Counted from the stretch's first letter, positions 19,080 to 29,129 are shown. The stretch is DNA of 64,000 bases from Locusta migratoria (GCA_026315105.1 JAOYRU010000065.1:1-64000), one strand, 5' to 3'. Notes: a model not told the origin generated them from the letters alone. Translations and numbers: made by a program.

Positions 19080-19082
19080 TCA
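19080..19082 (-). other. in-frame TGA interrupting pol
   Basis: Frame is kept on both sides. The 47 codons after it, up to 18939, read as typical RNase H sequence. The stop falls early in RNase H, about 15 residues after its first catalytic Asp, a place where no programmed stop is known in this family. Confidence 0.85.
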
Positions 19083-22004
19083 AATACGATGTGAGAGAAC
19101 AGCGCCTACACCGTACGACGAGGCGTCAACTGCTAGCACTACAGGCTTCTGTGGGTCAAAGGGAATCAAACATGCATCACTGAGTAGTGCAGACTTTAAT
19201 TTGTCAAAGGCAACCTGACAATCTTTGGACCAAACAAAAGGAACATTCTTCCTACGTAAGTGATGCATTGGAGCTGCAATCTGAGAGGCATTGGGAATAA
19301 ATCGGAAATAATAGTTCAGCTTCCCCATTACTGCTTGCAATTCGTGCACATTCTTAGGAGGAGGCAAGTCTTTAATTGCTCGAAGATGTGACTGTAAGGG
19401 ATGAATTCCTTGGGCATTAATCACATGGCCTAGGTACTCTATTTCAGTTTGAAAAAACGAACACTTTGCTTTATTGCAACGTAGACCTGCTGCAGTCAAA
19501 ACTTTGAAAAGGCACTCCAGGTTTGCTAAATGTTCGTCAACTGTACGTCCGGATACCACAATATCATCTAAATAGTTCGAACAACACGGTACAGAAACTG
19601 TCAGCTGTTCCAAAAAACGCTGAAAAATAGCGGGAGCGGAAGAACTGCCAAAGGGTAGGCGTTGAAATTGAAAAAGGCCCATGTGAGTATTAATGACGAA
19701 AAACTTTTTTGACTCGTCATCAAGTGGAATCTGTAAGTATGCCTCTGCTAAATCAATCTTGGAAAAGAAACGAGACTGTCCTAATTTGTCCATTAGTTCG
19801 TCAGGTCTGGGCAGGGGGTAAGTGTCTACAATTGTTTGACTGTTGACAGTTGATTTGAAGTCCGCACAGAGACGAAGTTTTCCTGACGGCTTGGGTATAA
19901 TTACTATAGGCGAGGCCCACTGACTCGCAGAAACAGGAAAAATCACCCCACTATCTTGCCAACGTTTAAGTTCTTCGGCAACTGTATCACGCAAGGCGAT
20001 AGGCACTGGTCTAGCTTTACGAAATTTTGGAACTGCAGATTCTTTTAAAGTTACATGTGCCACGAAGTCTTTTGCACAACCTAGTTCCGGCGAAAACAAG
20101 TCACTATATTTGTCACACAATGCATTGATTTTATCCTGAGGCACTATTGACGAAATTTGAAGCACATCTCTTTGAATTGATAACCCAAACAAATCAAAAG
20201 TATCTAGTCCAAAAATGTTCTGTGTAGATTTGGCCTGAAGAACAACAAAAGCAACTGTTTTCGTAACACCTTGAAAAGAGGCAGGCAGGCTACACGTTCC
20301 TAGCACGGGAATATTTTGTCCTGTGTAAGCTGTTAAAACTTGCTGTGACGGCGACAATTTTGGCGAACCCAGAAGTTCATAAGTATCTTTATTAATTAAT
20401 GTAACAGCGGAACCAGTATCAAGCTGAAATTGCACAGTCTTATTTTCTATAGAGAGAGTAACAAACAGCTTGTGCTTCTGGCGCACGACCGGTGCGCGAA
20501 TGTGGGCAACGTCTAATACATATTGTTTTCTGCGCTTGCGCGGGTTGCGTGCGGTAGGAAGCGGCGCATACTCGGCACACAGGGGAGTAACCACACTGTC
20601 ACTAGATGACACTACCGCCGGATCGGCGTCCGCGCAATGCGAGGCTACTGCACTAAAATTACTTTGAGTAGCTACACCAATTCTACTGTCACTAGCTACA
20701 CAGTACTGGGCACTATTACAAGGAGCAGTTGCAGAAGGCACTATTTTCGCTACAGGAATGCACTGTTCATAGTCATTTTGCTTGTCCCGAACCCTTTTCC
20801 GTTGCACTGTTTTACGCGCTCGTCGGCGCTTGCTACGTGGTGCACTATATAGATTTGCCATAGGCGCAGAACTACTTTCTTGCAATTGAGATCCAATGAA
20901 AGCAGTGTTCAATTCCACAGCCCCTATAACATTTACAGAATGAACTGTTCTCGCACTCTGCGAAGCACTGTTTCTAACGTTACTGTTCTTTGAGTTTTTA
21001 GTTTGCATACACACAGACTGCACATGTCCCAATTTGCCACATTGATAACAGGTTGCGTTGCGACTAGGGCAATGAGCACGCTTGTGGCGAGACACACACT
21101 GGGGGCAAGATTTACGTACATTTTTCTGAAATGAGCGTTGGCGCCCGTTATGCAAATTACTGTGTCTAACACTACGGGGCGACCTTTGCGTCGCACTTTT
21201 ACACTGGCTACTGTTCACTGTCTGTTCAGCACGGCCGGTAGAAAAATAAGAATCACTAGTGCTATACTGAGAACTACGGCTAGGAAAGCGTCCGTTGCGG
21301 CGCACTGAATTTACACTATGGCTTTGCATTTCTACATCAGCTAAGTCAAAAGTATCATGCGCTTCTATAAGCTGCAGTACACTGTCTAAGGAGGGGTCAG
21401 ACTGTTTCAGAATTGCTGCTCTAATTCTGGGGTCCTGAATATTCTGCGTAATCGCATCCCTCAACATCACGTCACTATACGAAAGTCCACAAGAGCAAGT
21501 AAATTTACATTGGCGGGTTAAGCCCTTCAATTCCGTAATCCACTCTTGGTGTGACTGCTGCGGTAATTTTTTAAGTCTGAAAAATCGGTATCGTGCAGCG
21601 GCTACAAGAACTTTTCTCTCATAATGAGCATTCAGTGCATCTACAATTTGTTCAAAGTCTACATCACGAGGAGATGCGTGCGGGAATAGTTTTTGCAGTA
21701 ACACGAAAGTTTTGGAGCCCACCACAGACAATAAAAGATGCTTAACAGTCTGACCTGTAAGTTGATGAGCCGCGACGAGTTCTTGAAACTGCGCCAGATA
21801 ATCACTCCATTCTTCCTCACGTTCGTTGTATTGGCGAAACGTAGGAAGTGTTGGGGCGGCAGGTGTGGGCTGCTGATGTGACGGCTGTTGTTGTTGGTGA
21901 GCAGCCTGTGCCGTCAACTGCGACACGGCCTGCAGCAGTTGAGTGATTTGCGCCGTCTGTAACTGAATAATTTCCATTAAGTTTGGGTTCGGGGTAGTGG
22001 CCAT
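19080..22004 (-). CDS. gag-pol, 5' part: gag, protease, reverse transcriptase, start of RNase H
   Basis: 974 residues from the ATG at 22004. Residues 1-60 are Gln-rich. A capsid-like helical gag region covers about 55-225. Two zinc knuckles follow: CX2CX3HX4C at 300-312 and CX2CX4HX4C at 319-332. A long basic linker (385-500) has cluster KRRRARK, possibly nuclear targeting. Aspartic protease has DTGS at 529-532. Reverse transcriptase covers about 640-860, with D751 in the first catalytic motif and YLDD at 811-814. RNase H starts near 950 (D960) and is cut at 974 by TGA. Gag and pol share one frame with no shift. Confidence 0.93.
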   Translation of the reverse strand: MATTPNPNLMEIIQLQTAQITQLLQAVSQLTAQAAHQQQQPSHQQPTPAAPTLPTFRQYNEREEEWSDYLAQFQELVAAHQLTGQTVKHLLLSVVGSKTFVLLQKLFPHASPRDVDFEQIVDALNAHYERKVLVAAARYRFFRLKKLPQQSHQEWITELKGLTRQCKFTCSCGLSYSDVMLRDAITQNIQDPRIRAAILKQSDPSLDSVLQLIEAHDTFDLADVEMQSHSVNSVRRNGRFPSRSSQYSTSDSYFSTGRAEQTVNSSQCKSATQRSPRSVRHSNLHNGRQRSFQKNVRKSCPQCVSRHKRAHCPSRNATCYQCGKLGHVQSVCMQTKNSKNSNVRNSASQSARTVHSVNVIGAVELNTAFIGSQLQESSSAPMANLYSAPRSKRRRARKTVQRKRVRDKQNDYEQCIPVAKIVPSATAPCNSAQYCVASDSRIGVATQSNFSAVASHCADADPAVVSSSDSVVTPLCAEYAPLPTARNPRKRRKQYVLDVAHIRAPVVRQKHKLFVTLSIENKTVQFQLDTGSAVTLINKDTYELLGSPKLSPSQQVLTAYTGQNIPVLGTCSLPASFQGVTKTVAFVVLQAKSTQNIFGLDTFDLFGLSIQRDVLQISSIVPQDKINALCDKYSDLFSPELGCAKDFVAHVTLKESAVPKFRKARPVPIALRDTVAEELKRWQDSGVIFPVSASQWASPIVIIPKPSGKLRLCADFKSTVNSQTIVDTYPLPRPDELMDKLGQSRFFSKIDLAEAYLQIPLDDESKKFFVINTHMGLFQFQRLPFGSSSAPAIFQRFLEQLTVSVPCCSNYLDDIVVSGRTVDEHLANLECLFKVLTAAGLRCNKAKCSFFQTEIEYLGHVINAQGIHPLQSHLRAIKDLPPPKNVHELQAVMGKLNYYFRFIPNASQIAAPMHHLRRKNVPFVWSKDCQVAFDKLKSALLSDACLIPFDPQKPVVLAVDASSYGVGAVLSHRI

Positions 22005-22221
22005 GCTGACCGATTAGGCGCCGCGTATACAAGTAACTTATAACAAAACACAAATGCAATATGAAAGAGGACTCGCTCTGCAACAAAAAAGTCCACAAAA
22101 CACGTAACTGAAAATGTTCCCCCAAAAATCTTATAATAAGGGTGGGTGGGCGGGAGCAATTTGTGTGCTCCGACTGCTGCTGTCTGGCTGCTGCAAGCGG
22201 GCTGGTCCAAGGTTCTATCAC
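22005..22221 (-). other. 5' leader of the retrotransposon
   Basis: 217 bases between the primer binding site and the gag ATG; no ORF of note, no recognised motif. Confidence 0.7.
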
Positions 22222-22233
22222 TCCTCGTCGCCA
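22222..22233 (-). promoter_or_regulatory. primer binding site, tRNA-Ser(GCT) type
   Basis: TGGCGACGAGGA on the - strand, one base after the 5' LTR. It is complementary to the 3' end of animal tRNA-Ser(GCT) with CCA (ending CCTCGTCGCCA), as recalled from known tRNA sequences. Confidence 0.8.
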
Positions 22234-22270
22234 CTTTTGTGTCCCGACTTCGTCGCCGCTTTTGTGTCCC
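22225..22270 (-). repeat. duplicated LTR-end/primer-site module
   Basis: A 21-bp segment at 22225-22245 spanning the LTR end and primer site recurs at 22250-22270 inside the LTR with one mismatch. The inner copy is also present in the 3' LTR, up to the end of the element. Confidence 0.85.
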
Positions 22271-22683
22271 AGCCTCGTCGTAGGTGTCGGTGGCCGAGTG
22301 GAATGAGACCGACACGCTGGTGCAGGTACAGAGGGGAGCAGCCAGAAACTATAAACACTCGAATAAATTAGAAAGATATATATTGAACAGAATGTAACAA
22401 TACTTAACTTTTACACAGTACTGCAGAATGTTGATACATAGTTATTAGAGGCCTGCCTAGTGCCTGTACAAATAGCAAAGTCTTCCCTCGTGCCTATCGG
22501 ATTACGAAGGTCCTATCGGGTTGCTATCTCAGTCCGAAGTCCCGATGTCCTTCAGTGGTGGCCACGAGCGGCGTTGTCGCAGAGGGCGCTCGTGGCTGTC
22601 GTCGTGAGAACGCCGCGCCGTGCGTGCATGACGGCGCGCGGCGAAAGTAAGTGGCGCGCACTTTGTACTTGTGCGACACCACA
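22235..22683 (-). repeat. 5' LTR of the retrotransposon
   Basis: 449 bp, matching 16708-17156 throughout by eye, including the inverted repeat at 22284-22315. Promoter and poly(A) signals were not confidently located. Confidence 0.95.
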
Positions 22684-22688
22684 AAAAC
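22684..22688. repeat. target site duplication, right copy
   Basis: AAAAC, pairs with 16703-16707; the unit 9 spacer resumes with AGTAGCG. Confidence 0.9.
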
Positions 22689-22942
22689 AGTAGCGATTTG
22701 AAGCGAATGCTGAGAAAATTTGCAGCCATTGGACGTAGAACGGAAATAGGTGCGGCGTTAGCGAGGGCTGTCTTGCACCAGTTGTGAGACGTTATTTCGA
22801 GCATGAAGGCAGGTGCAGTTTTGTCTCATGGTTGCTATAGGACGTCACCACGTAATAAATGTGGCGCATGGTGTTCTGAAATCAGCATTTTTGACTGTGG
22901 TGTGGTCATTATTATGCCTCGTGAAGGGAGTGTGCTTCGTAG

Positions 22943-23014
22943 TCCGGTGTGGTCTAGTGGCTAGGATATCTGGCTCTCACCCAGGAGGCCCGGGTTCGAT
23001 TCCCGGCACCGGAA
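22943..23014 (+). tRNA. tRNA-Glu-CTC: tRNA-Glu (CTC), unit 9
   Basis: Same as unit 1 by eye. The retrotransposon ends 255 bp upstream, outside the gene. Confidence 0.95.
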
Positions 23015-23231
23015 TTTCACTTTTTAATGCACCTGTTATGCTACTTGCCTCGACGTTGCCCGGTTTGACGCTCCCCTGACGATTGTAGAAAGCTATCCAG
23101 AGTATAAACAACAGCAGTAACTGGCGGCGAAAGAGAGGCTTCTTCCCCAGACTCACAGTCATCAGGCTGTGGCGTGATGCTTTGCTGTGTATTGGAGCTA
23201 AGAGAGGAAGCTCTTTCGGGGTGTACCCACG

Positions 23232-23303
23232 GCCGTGATCGTCTAGTGGTTAGGACATTGCGTTGTGGCCGCAATAACCCAGGTTCGAATCCTGGTCACG
23301 GCA
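23232..23303 (+). tRNA. tRNA-His-GTG: tRNA-His (GTG), unit 9
   Basis: Same as unit 1 by eye. Confidence 0.95.
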
Positions 23304-23678
23304 ATTTTGCACTAGTTTGTTTTTATTTTTTCCCCATCTCAGATCCTCCAAATTTTGTGACTCCCTCTACTATTCAGTGAGGAACTTTGCATATCGTAGT
23401 CTCTAATACATATGTTTTTTCAGAGTACACGAATCTTCCACCAAGCAGGGACATTGTGCATTTCTGTGTGTGCGTATACTACGATCTTCTCGCAGTCTGT
23501 TTGCCCATTTGATTTATACACCTTTGCCTTCCGACCGAGCGGCAGCGAGCGGCAGTCGAGCAAAGTCAGCAAAGTCAAGAGAAAGACCCCCCCCCACGCA
23601 CCCCCGAGCCGCCATCCCTCGCCTGGAATGTCACTTCATAGTCCTCACAGAGAAGAACGTAAGAAAAGAACAAATAAA

Positions 23679-23740
23679 AGTGCTTAGTACGTAGCTTTGT
23701 TGTGGCCTCAATATCTTAGGTTCGAATCCTGGTCACGGCA
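23679..23740 (+). pseudogene. tRNA-His 3' relic, unit 9
   Basis: Same as unit 1 by eye. Confidence 0.8.
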
Positions 23741-24026
23741 ATCAATTTCTGCAGTAGCTCTTTGCCTTGCTGTTGCTGCCCCCAACTAACCGTGAACAAA
23801 TGTTGAGTGATAATGACAGCTCTGTCTTTGTTTTTCACGTGTTCTCAGAGGTCAAATTGCGTACAACTGTTGGCCCAGGACAAGGTAGAAAATTGGGATG
23901 ATGCGTGAGAAGTTTAGTTGAAAGGGGCACTTGTTTACGATGTGATGGATAAGCAGGCAGTCACAGTAGAATAGTATGCCCTGTTTGGATAAGAGATAAG
24001 AAGGCACAGTGCTTACACCCAGCGCA

Positions 24027-24108
24027 GGTAGCGTGGCCGAGCGGTCTAAGGCGCTGGTTTAAGGCACCAGTCTCTTCGGAGGCGTGGGTTCGAATCCCAC
24101 CGCTGCCA
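24027..24108 (+). tRNA. tRNA-Leu-AAG: tRNA-Leu (AAG), unit 9
   Basis: Same as unit 1 by eye. Confidence 0.95.
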
Positions 24109-24346
24109 TAATTTTGTGGCACACCACGAAACTGGATCTTCAGGCTTTCTCTTCCACGATCGCAGCTAAAGCTGTCGGATGGTGTTTTCGTAGGGCAGGA
24201 ATGATGTTTCTCTTGCTGCCAAGGGAGTACTCTCTGACGAGAGAGCGGAGGAAATGTGCCGTGCGACGATTGCATAGGCGTTTTGTTTCCTCTTGTAACT
24301 GCTTGCTGCAGAGCAAAAGCAACAGTATTGCGGTCGTCGTTCCAGT

Positions 24347-24428
24347 GGTAACGTGGCCGAGCGGTCTAAGGCGCTGGTTTTAGGCACCAGTCTCTTCGGA
24401 GGCGTGGGTTCGAATCCCACCGTTGCCA
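24347..24428 (+). tRNA. tRNA-Leu-TAG: tRNA-Leu (TAG), unit 9
   Basis: Same as unit 1 by eye. Confidence 0.95.
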
Positions 24429-24518
24429 ATTGTTTGCTCTAATTTATTTATTTATTTTAATTCTTTTTTTTTCCGAGAATGTAACGACTGCTTTTGTGGA
24501 AAGGATGCATCTCATCCG

Positions 24519-24600
24519 ACGGCCGTGTCGTGTAGGTCTAAGGCGCTGGTTTCAGGCACCATTATCTTCGGAGGCGTGGGTTCGAATCCCATTGCTGCCA
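24519..24600 (+). pseudogene. Leu(CAG)-like relic, unit 9
   Basis: Same as unit 1 by eye. Confidence 0.8.
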
Positions 24601-25004
24601 AGGCATATAGTGTTTTCTCTCTCGAAGATGGGTGCATTCAGTAAGTGAGTATGAGACAACGAGTTAGTACATTTTCTCTATATTGTGGAATGTGCCACAG
24701 AAAGGCTTGCAACAACAGGAATCTATCGAATTGGCGATGGAGAGGAAAACAGTAGCGATTTGAAGCGAATGCTGAGAAAATTTGCAGCCATTGGACGTAG
24801 AACGGAAATAGGTGCGGCGTTAGCGAGGGCTGTCTTGCACCAGTTGTGAGACGTTATTTCGAGCATGAAGGCAGGTGCAGTTTTGTCTCATGGTTGCTAT
24901 AGGACGTCACCACGTAATAAATGTGGCGCATGGTGTTCTGAAATCAGCATTTTTGACTGTGGTGTGGTCATTATTATGCCTCGTGAAGGGAGTGTGCTTC
25001 GTAG

Positions 25005-25076
25005 TCCGGTGTGGTCTAGTGGCTAGGATATCTGGCTCTCACCCAGGAGGCCCGGGTTCGATTCCCGGCACCGGAA
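25005..25076 (+). tRNA. tRNA-Glu-CTC: tRNA-Glu (CTC), unit 10
   Basis: Same as unit 1 by eye. Confidence 0.95.
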
Positions 25077-25293
25077 TTTCACTTTTTAATGCACCTGTTA
25101 TGCTACTTGCCTCGACGTTGCCCGGTTTGACGCTCCCCTGACGATTGTAGAAAGCTATCCAGAGTATAAACAACAGCAGTAACTGGCGGCGAAAGAGAGG
25201 CTTCTTCCCCAGACTCACAGTCATCAGGCTGTGGCGTGCTGCTTTGCTGTGTATTGGAGCTAAGAGAGGAAGCTCTTTCGGGGTGTACCCACG

Positions 25294-25365
25294 GCCGTGA
25301 TCGTCTAGTGGTTAGGACATTGCGTTGTGGCCGCAATAACCCAGGTTCGAATCCTGGTCACGGCA
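25294..25365 (+). tRNA. tRNA-His-GTG: tRNA-His (GTG), unit 10
   Basis: Gene as unit 1; first stop changed to CTTT (C at 25367). Confidence 0.95.
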
Positions 25366-25742
25366 ACTTTGCACTAGTTTGTTTTTATTTTTTCCCCATC
25401 TCAGATCCTCCAAATTTTGTGACTCCCTCTACTATTCAGTGAGGAACTTTGCATATCGTAGTCTCTAATACATATGTTTTTTCAGAGTACACGAATCTTC
25501 CACCAAGCAGGGACATTGTGCATTTCTGTGTGTGCGTATACTACGATCTTCTCGCAGTCTGTTTGCCCATTTGATTTATACACCTTTGCCTTCCGACCGA
25601 GCGGCAGCGAGCGGCAGTCGAGCAAAGTCAGCAAAGTCAAGAGAAAGACCCCCCCCCCCACGCACCCCCGAGCCGCCATCCCTCGCCTGGAATGTCACTT
25701 CATAGTCCTCACAGAGAAGAACGTAAGAAAAGAACAAATAAA

Positions 25743-25804
25743 AGTGCTTAGTACGTAGCTTTGTTGTGGCCTCAATATCTTAGGTTCGAATCCTGGTCAC
25801 GGCA
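25743..25804 (+). pseudogene. tRNA-His 3' relic, unit 10
   Basis: Same as unit 1 by eye. Confidence 0.8.
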
Positions 25805-26090
25805 ATCAATTTCTGCAGTAGCTCTTTGCCTTGCTGTTGCTGCCCCCAACTAACCGTGAACAAATGTTGAGTGATAATGACAGCTCTGTCTTTGTTTTTC
25901 ACGTGTTCTCAGAGGTCAAATTGCGTACAACTGTTGGCCCAGGACAAGGTAGAAAATTGGGATGATGCGTGAGAAGTTTAGTTGAAAGGGGCACTTGTTT
26001 ACGATGTGATGGATAAGCAGGCAGTCACAGTAGAATAGTATGCCCTGTTTGGATAAGAGATAAGAAGGCACAGTGCTTACACCCAGCGCA

Positions 26091-26172
26091 GGTAGCGTGG
26101 CCGAGCGGTCTAAGGCGCTGGTTTAAGGCACCAGTCTCTTCGGAGGCGTGGGTTCGAATCCCACCGCTGCCA
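26091..26172 (+). tRNA. tRNA-Leu-AAG: tRNA-Leu (AAG), unit 10
   Basis: Same as unit 1 by eye. Confidence 0.95.
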
Positions 26173-26410
26173 TAATTTTGTGGCACACCACGAAACTGGA
26201 TCTTCAGGCTTTCTCTTCCACGATCGCAGCTAAAGCTGTCGGATGGTGTTTTCGTAGGGCAGGAATGATGTTTCTCTTGCTGCCAAGGGAGTACTCTCTG
26301 ACGAGAGAGCGGAGGAAATGTGCCGTGCGACGATTGCATAGGCGTTTTGTTTCCTCTTGTAACTGCTTGCTGCAGAGCAAAAGCAACAGTATTGCGGTCG
26401 TCGTTCCAGT

Positions 26411-26492
26411 GGTAACGTGGCCGAGCGGTCTAAGGCGCTGGTTTTAGGCACCAGTCTCTTCGGAGGCGTGGGTTCGAATCCCACCGTTGCCA
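26411..26492 (+). tRNA. tRNA-Leu-TAG: tRNA-Leu (TAG), unit 10
   Basis: Same as unit 1 by eye. Confidence 0.95.
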
Positions 26493-26582
26493 ATTGTTTG
26501 CTCTAATTTATTTATTTATTTTAATTCTTTTTTTTTCCGAGAATGTAACGACTGCTTTTGTGGAAAGGATGCATCTCATCCG

Positions 26583-26664
26583 ACGGCCGTGTCGTGTAGG
26601 TCTAAGGCGCTGGTTTCAGGCACCATTATCTTCGGAGGCGTGGGTTCGAATCCCATTGCTGCCA
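26583..26664 (+). pseudogene. Leu(CAG)-like relic, unit 10
   Basis: Same as unit 1 by eye. Confidence 0.8.
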
Positions 26665-27068
26665 AGGCATATAGTGTTTTCTCTCTCGAAGATGGGTGCA
26701 TTCAGTAAGTGAGTATGAGACAACGAGTTAGTACATTTTCTCTATATTGTGGAATGTGCCACAGAAAGGCTTGCAACAACAGGAATCTATCGAATTGGCG
26801 ATGGAGAGGAAAACAGTAGCGATTTGAAGCGAATGCTGAGAAAATTTGCAGCCATTGGACGTAGAACGGAAATAGGTGCGGCGTTAGCGAGGGCTGTCTT
26901 GCACCAGTTGTGAGACGTTATTTCGAGCATGAAGGCAGGTGCAGTTTTGTCTCATGGTTGCTATAGGACGTCACCACGTAATAAATGTGGCGCATGGTGT
27001 TCTGAAATCAGCATTTTTGACTGTGGTGTGGTCATTATTATGCCTCGTGAAGGGAGTGTGCTTCGTAG

Positions 27069-27140
27069 TCCGGTGTGGTCTAGTGGCTAGGATATCTGGC
27101 TCTCACCCAGGAGGCCCGGGTTCGATTCCCGGCACCGGAA
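27069..27140 (+). tRNA. tRNA-Glu-CTC: tRNA-Glu (CTC), unit 11
   Basis: Same as unit 1 by eye. Confidence 0.95.
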
Positions 27141-27357
27141 TTTCACTTTTTAATGCACCTGTTATGCTACTTGCCTCGACGTTGCCCGGTTTGACGCTCC
27201 CCTGACGATTGTAGAAAGCTATCCAGAGTATAAACAACAGCAGTAACTGGCGGCGAAAGAGAGGCTTCTTCCCCAGACTCACAGTCATCAGGCTGTGGCG
27301 TGCTGCTTTGCTGTGTATTGGAGCTAAGAGAGGAAGCTCTTTCGGGGTGTACCCACG

Positions 27358-27429
27358 GCCGTGATCGTCTAGTGGTTAGGACATTGCGTTGTGGCCGCAA
27401 TAACCCAGGTTCGAATCCTGGTCACGGCA
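27358..27429 (+). tRNA. tRNA-His-GTG: tRNA-His (GTG), unit 11
   Basis: Gene as unit 1; first stop changed to CTTT (C at 27431). Confidence 0.95.
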
Positions 27430-27804
27430 ACTTTGCACTAGTTTGTTTTTATTTTTTCCCCATCTCAGATCCTCCAAATTTTGTGACTCCCTCTACTATT
27501 CAGTGAGGAACTTTGCATATCGTAGTCTCTAATACATATGTTTTTTCAGAGTACACGAATCTTCCACCAAGCAGGGACATTGTGCATTTCTGTGTGTGCG
27601 TATACTACGATCTTCTCGCAGTCTGTTTGCCCATTTGATTTATACACCTTTGCCTTCCGACCGAGCGGCAGCGAGCGGCAGTCGAGCAAAGTCAGCAAAG
27701 TCAAGAGAAAGACCCCCCCCCACGCACCCCCGAGCCGCCATCCCTCGCCTGGAATGTCACTTCATAGTCCTCACAGAGAAGAACGTAAGAAAAGAACAAA
27801 TAAA

Positions 27805-27866
27805 AGTGCTTAGTACGTAGCTTTGTTGTGGCCTCAATATCTTAGGTTCGAATCCTGGTCACGGCA
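27805..27866 (+). pseudogene. tRNA-His 3' relic, unit 11
   Basis: Same as unit 1 by eye. Confidence 0.8.
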
Positions 27867-28152
27867 ATCAATTTCTGCAGTAGCTCTTTGCCTTGCTGTT
27901 GCTGCCCCCAACTAACCGTGAACAAATGTTGAGTGATAATGACAGCTCTGTCTTTGTTTTTCACGTGTTCTCAGAGGTCAAATTGCGTACAACTGTTGGC
28001 CCAGGACAAGGTAGAAAATTGGGATGATGCGTGAGAAGTTTAGTTGAAAGGGGCACTTGTTTACGATGTGATGGATAAGCAGGCAGTCACAGTAGAATAG
28101 TATGCCCTGTTTGGATAAGAGATAAGAAGGCACAGTGCTTACACCCAGCGCA

Positions 28153-28234
28153 GGTAGCGTGGCCGAGCGGTCTAAGGCGCTGGTTTAAGGCACCAGTCTC
28201 TTCGGAGGCGTGGGTTCGAATCCCACCGCTGCCA
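28153..28234 (+). tRNA. tRNA-Leu-AAG: tRNA-Leu (AAG), unit 11
   Basis: Same as unit 1 by eye. Confidence 0.95.
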
Positions 28235-28472
28235 TAATTTTGTGGCACACCACGAAACTGGATCTTCAGGCTTTCTCTTCCACGATCGCAGCTAAAGCTG
28301 TCGGATGGTGTTTTCGTAGGGCAGGAATGATGTTTCTCTTGCTGCCAAGGGAGTACTCTCTGACGAGAGAGCGGAGGAAATGTGCCGTGCGACGATTGCA
28401 TAGGCGTTTTGTTTCCTCTTGTAACTGCTTGCTGCAGAGCAAAAGCAACAGTATTGCGGTCGTCGTTCCAGT

Positions 28473-28554
28473 GGTAACGTGGCCGAGCGGTCTAAGGCGC
28501 TGGTTTTAGGCACCAGTCTCTTCGGAGGCGTGGGTTCGAATCCCACCGTTGCCA
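28473..28554 (+). tRNA. tRNA-Leu-TAG: tRNA-Leu (TAG), unit 11
   Basis: Same as unit 1 by eye. Confidence 0.95.
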
Positions 28555-28643
28555 ATTGTTTGCTCTAATTTATTTATTTATTTTAATTCTTTTTTTTCCG
28601 AGAATGTAACGACTGCTTTTGTGGAAAGGATGCATCTCATCCG

Positions 28644-28725
28644 ACGGCCGTGTCGTGTAGGTCTAAGGCGCTGGTTTCAGGCACCATTATCTTCGGAGGC
28701 GTGGGTTCGAATCCCATTGCTGCCA
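28644..28725 (+). pseudogene. Leu(CAG)-like relic, unit 11
   Basis: Same as unit 1 by eye. Confidence 0.8.
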
Positions 28726-29129
28726 AGGCATATAGTGTTTTCTCTCTCGAAGATGGGTGCATTCAGTAAGTGAGTATGAGACAACGAGTTAGTACATTTT
28801 CTCTATATTGTGGAATGTGCCACAGAAAGGCTTGCAACAACAGGAATCTATCGAATTGGCGATGGAGAGGAAAACAGTAGCGATTTGAAGCGAATGCTGA
28901 GAAAATTTGCAGCCATTGGACGTAGAACGGAAATAGGTGCGGCGTTAGCGAGGGCTGTCTTGCACCAGTTGTGAGACGTTATTTCGAGCATGAAGGCAGG
29001 TGCAGTTTTGTCTCATGGTTGCTATAGGACGTCACCACGTAATAAATGTGGCGCATGGTGTTCTGAAATCAGCATTTTTGACTGTGGTGTGGTCATTATT
29101 ATGCCTCGTGAAGGGAGTGTGCTTCGTAG

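Larger units (their letters stand above)
16708..22683 (-). mobile_element. complete Ty3/Gypsy LTR retrotransposon, - strand
   Basis: 5976 bp. In transcription order: 5' LTR (22683-22235), primer binding site, leader, gag-pol frame from 22004, polypurine tract (17168-17157), 3' LTR (17156-16708). Domain order gag, protease, reverse transcriptase, RNase H, integrase is that of Ty3/Gypsy; the paired zinc knuckles and protein style resemble the Mag/K02A2.6-like group of animals. No envelope-like frame. LTRs look identical and the target is intact, so insertion is recent. One in-frame TGA (19080-19082) probably leaves this copy unable to make its whole polyprotein. It lies opposite to the tRNA genes. 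Confidence 0.96.
16558..24600 (+). repeat. tRNA cassette repeat, unit 9, split by a retrotransposon
   Basis: 8043 bp in all. Removing the 5976-bp element and one 5-bp target copy leaves 2062 bp: A4, C-run 9, T-run 9. No other rearrangement. Confidence 0.97.
24601..26664 (+). repeat. tRNA cassette repeat, unit 10
   Basis: 2064 bp; C4, C-run 11, T-run 9; His terminator variant C at 25367. Confidence 0.98.
26665..28725 (+). repeat. tRNA cassette repeat, unit 11
   Basis: 2061 bp; C4, C-run 9, T-run 8; His terminator variant C at 27431. Confidence 0.98.

Noticed and set aside
20470..20852. Small + strand frames within the retrotransposon
   Set aside because: They lie opposite to the gag-pol frame and show no recognisable content.
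16708..22683. Endogenous retrovirus with an envelope gene
   Set aside because: No third frame or membrane protein lies between integrase and the 3' LTR; the integrase tail runs straight into the LTR.
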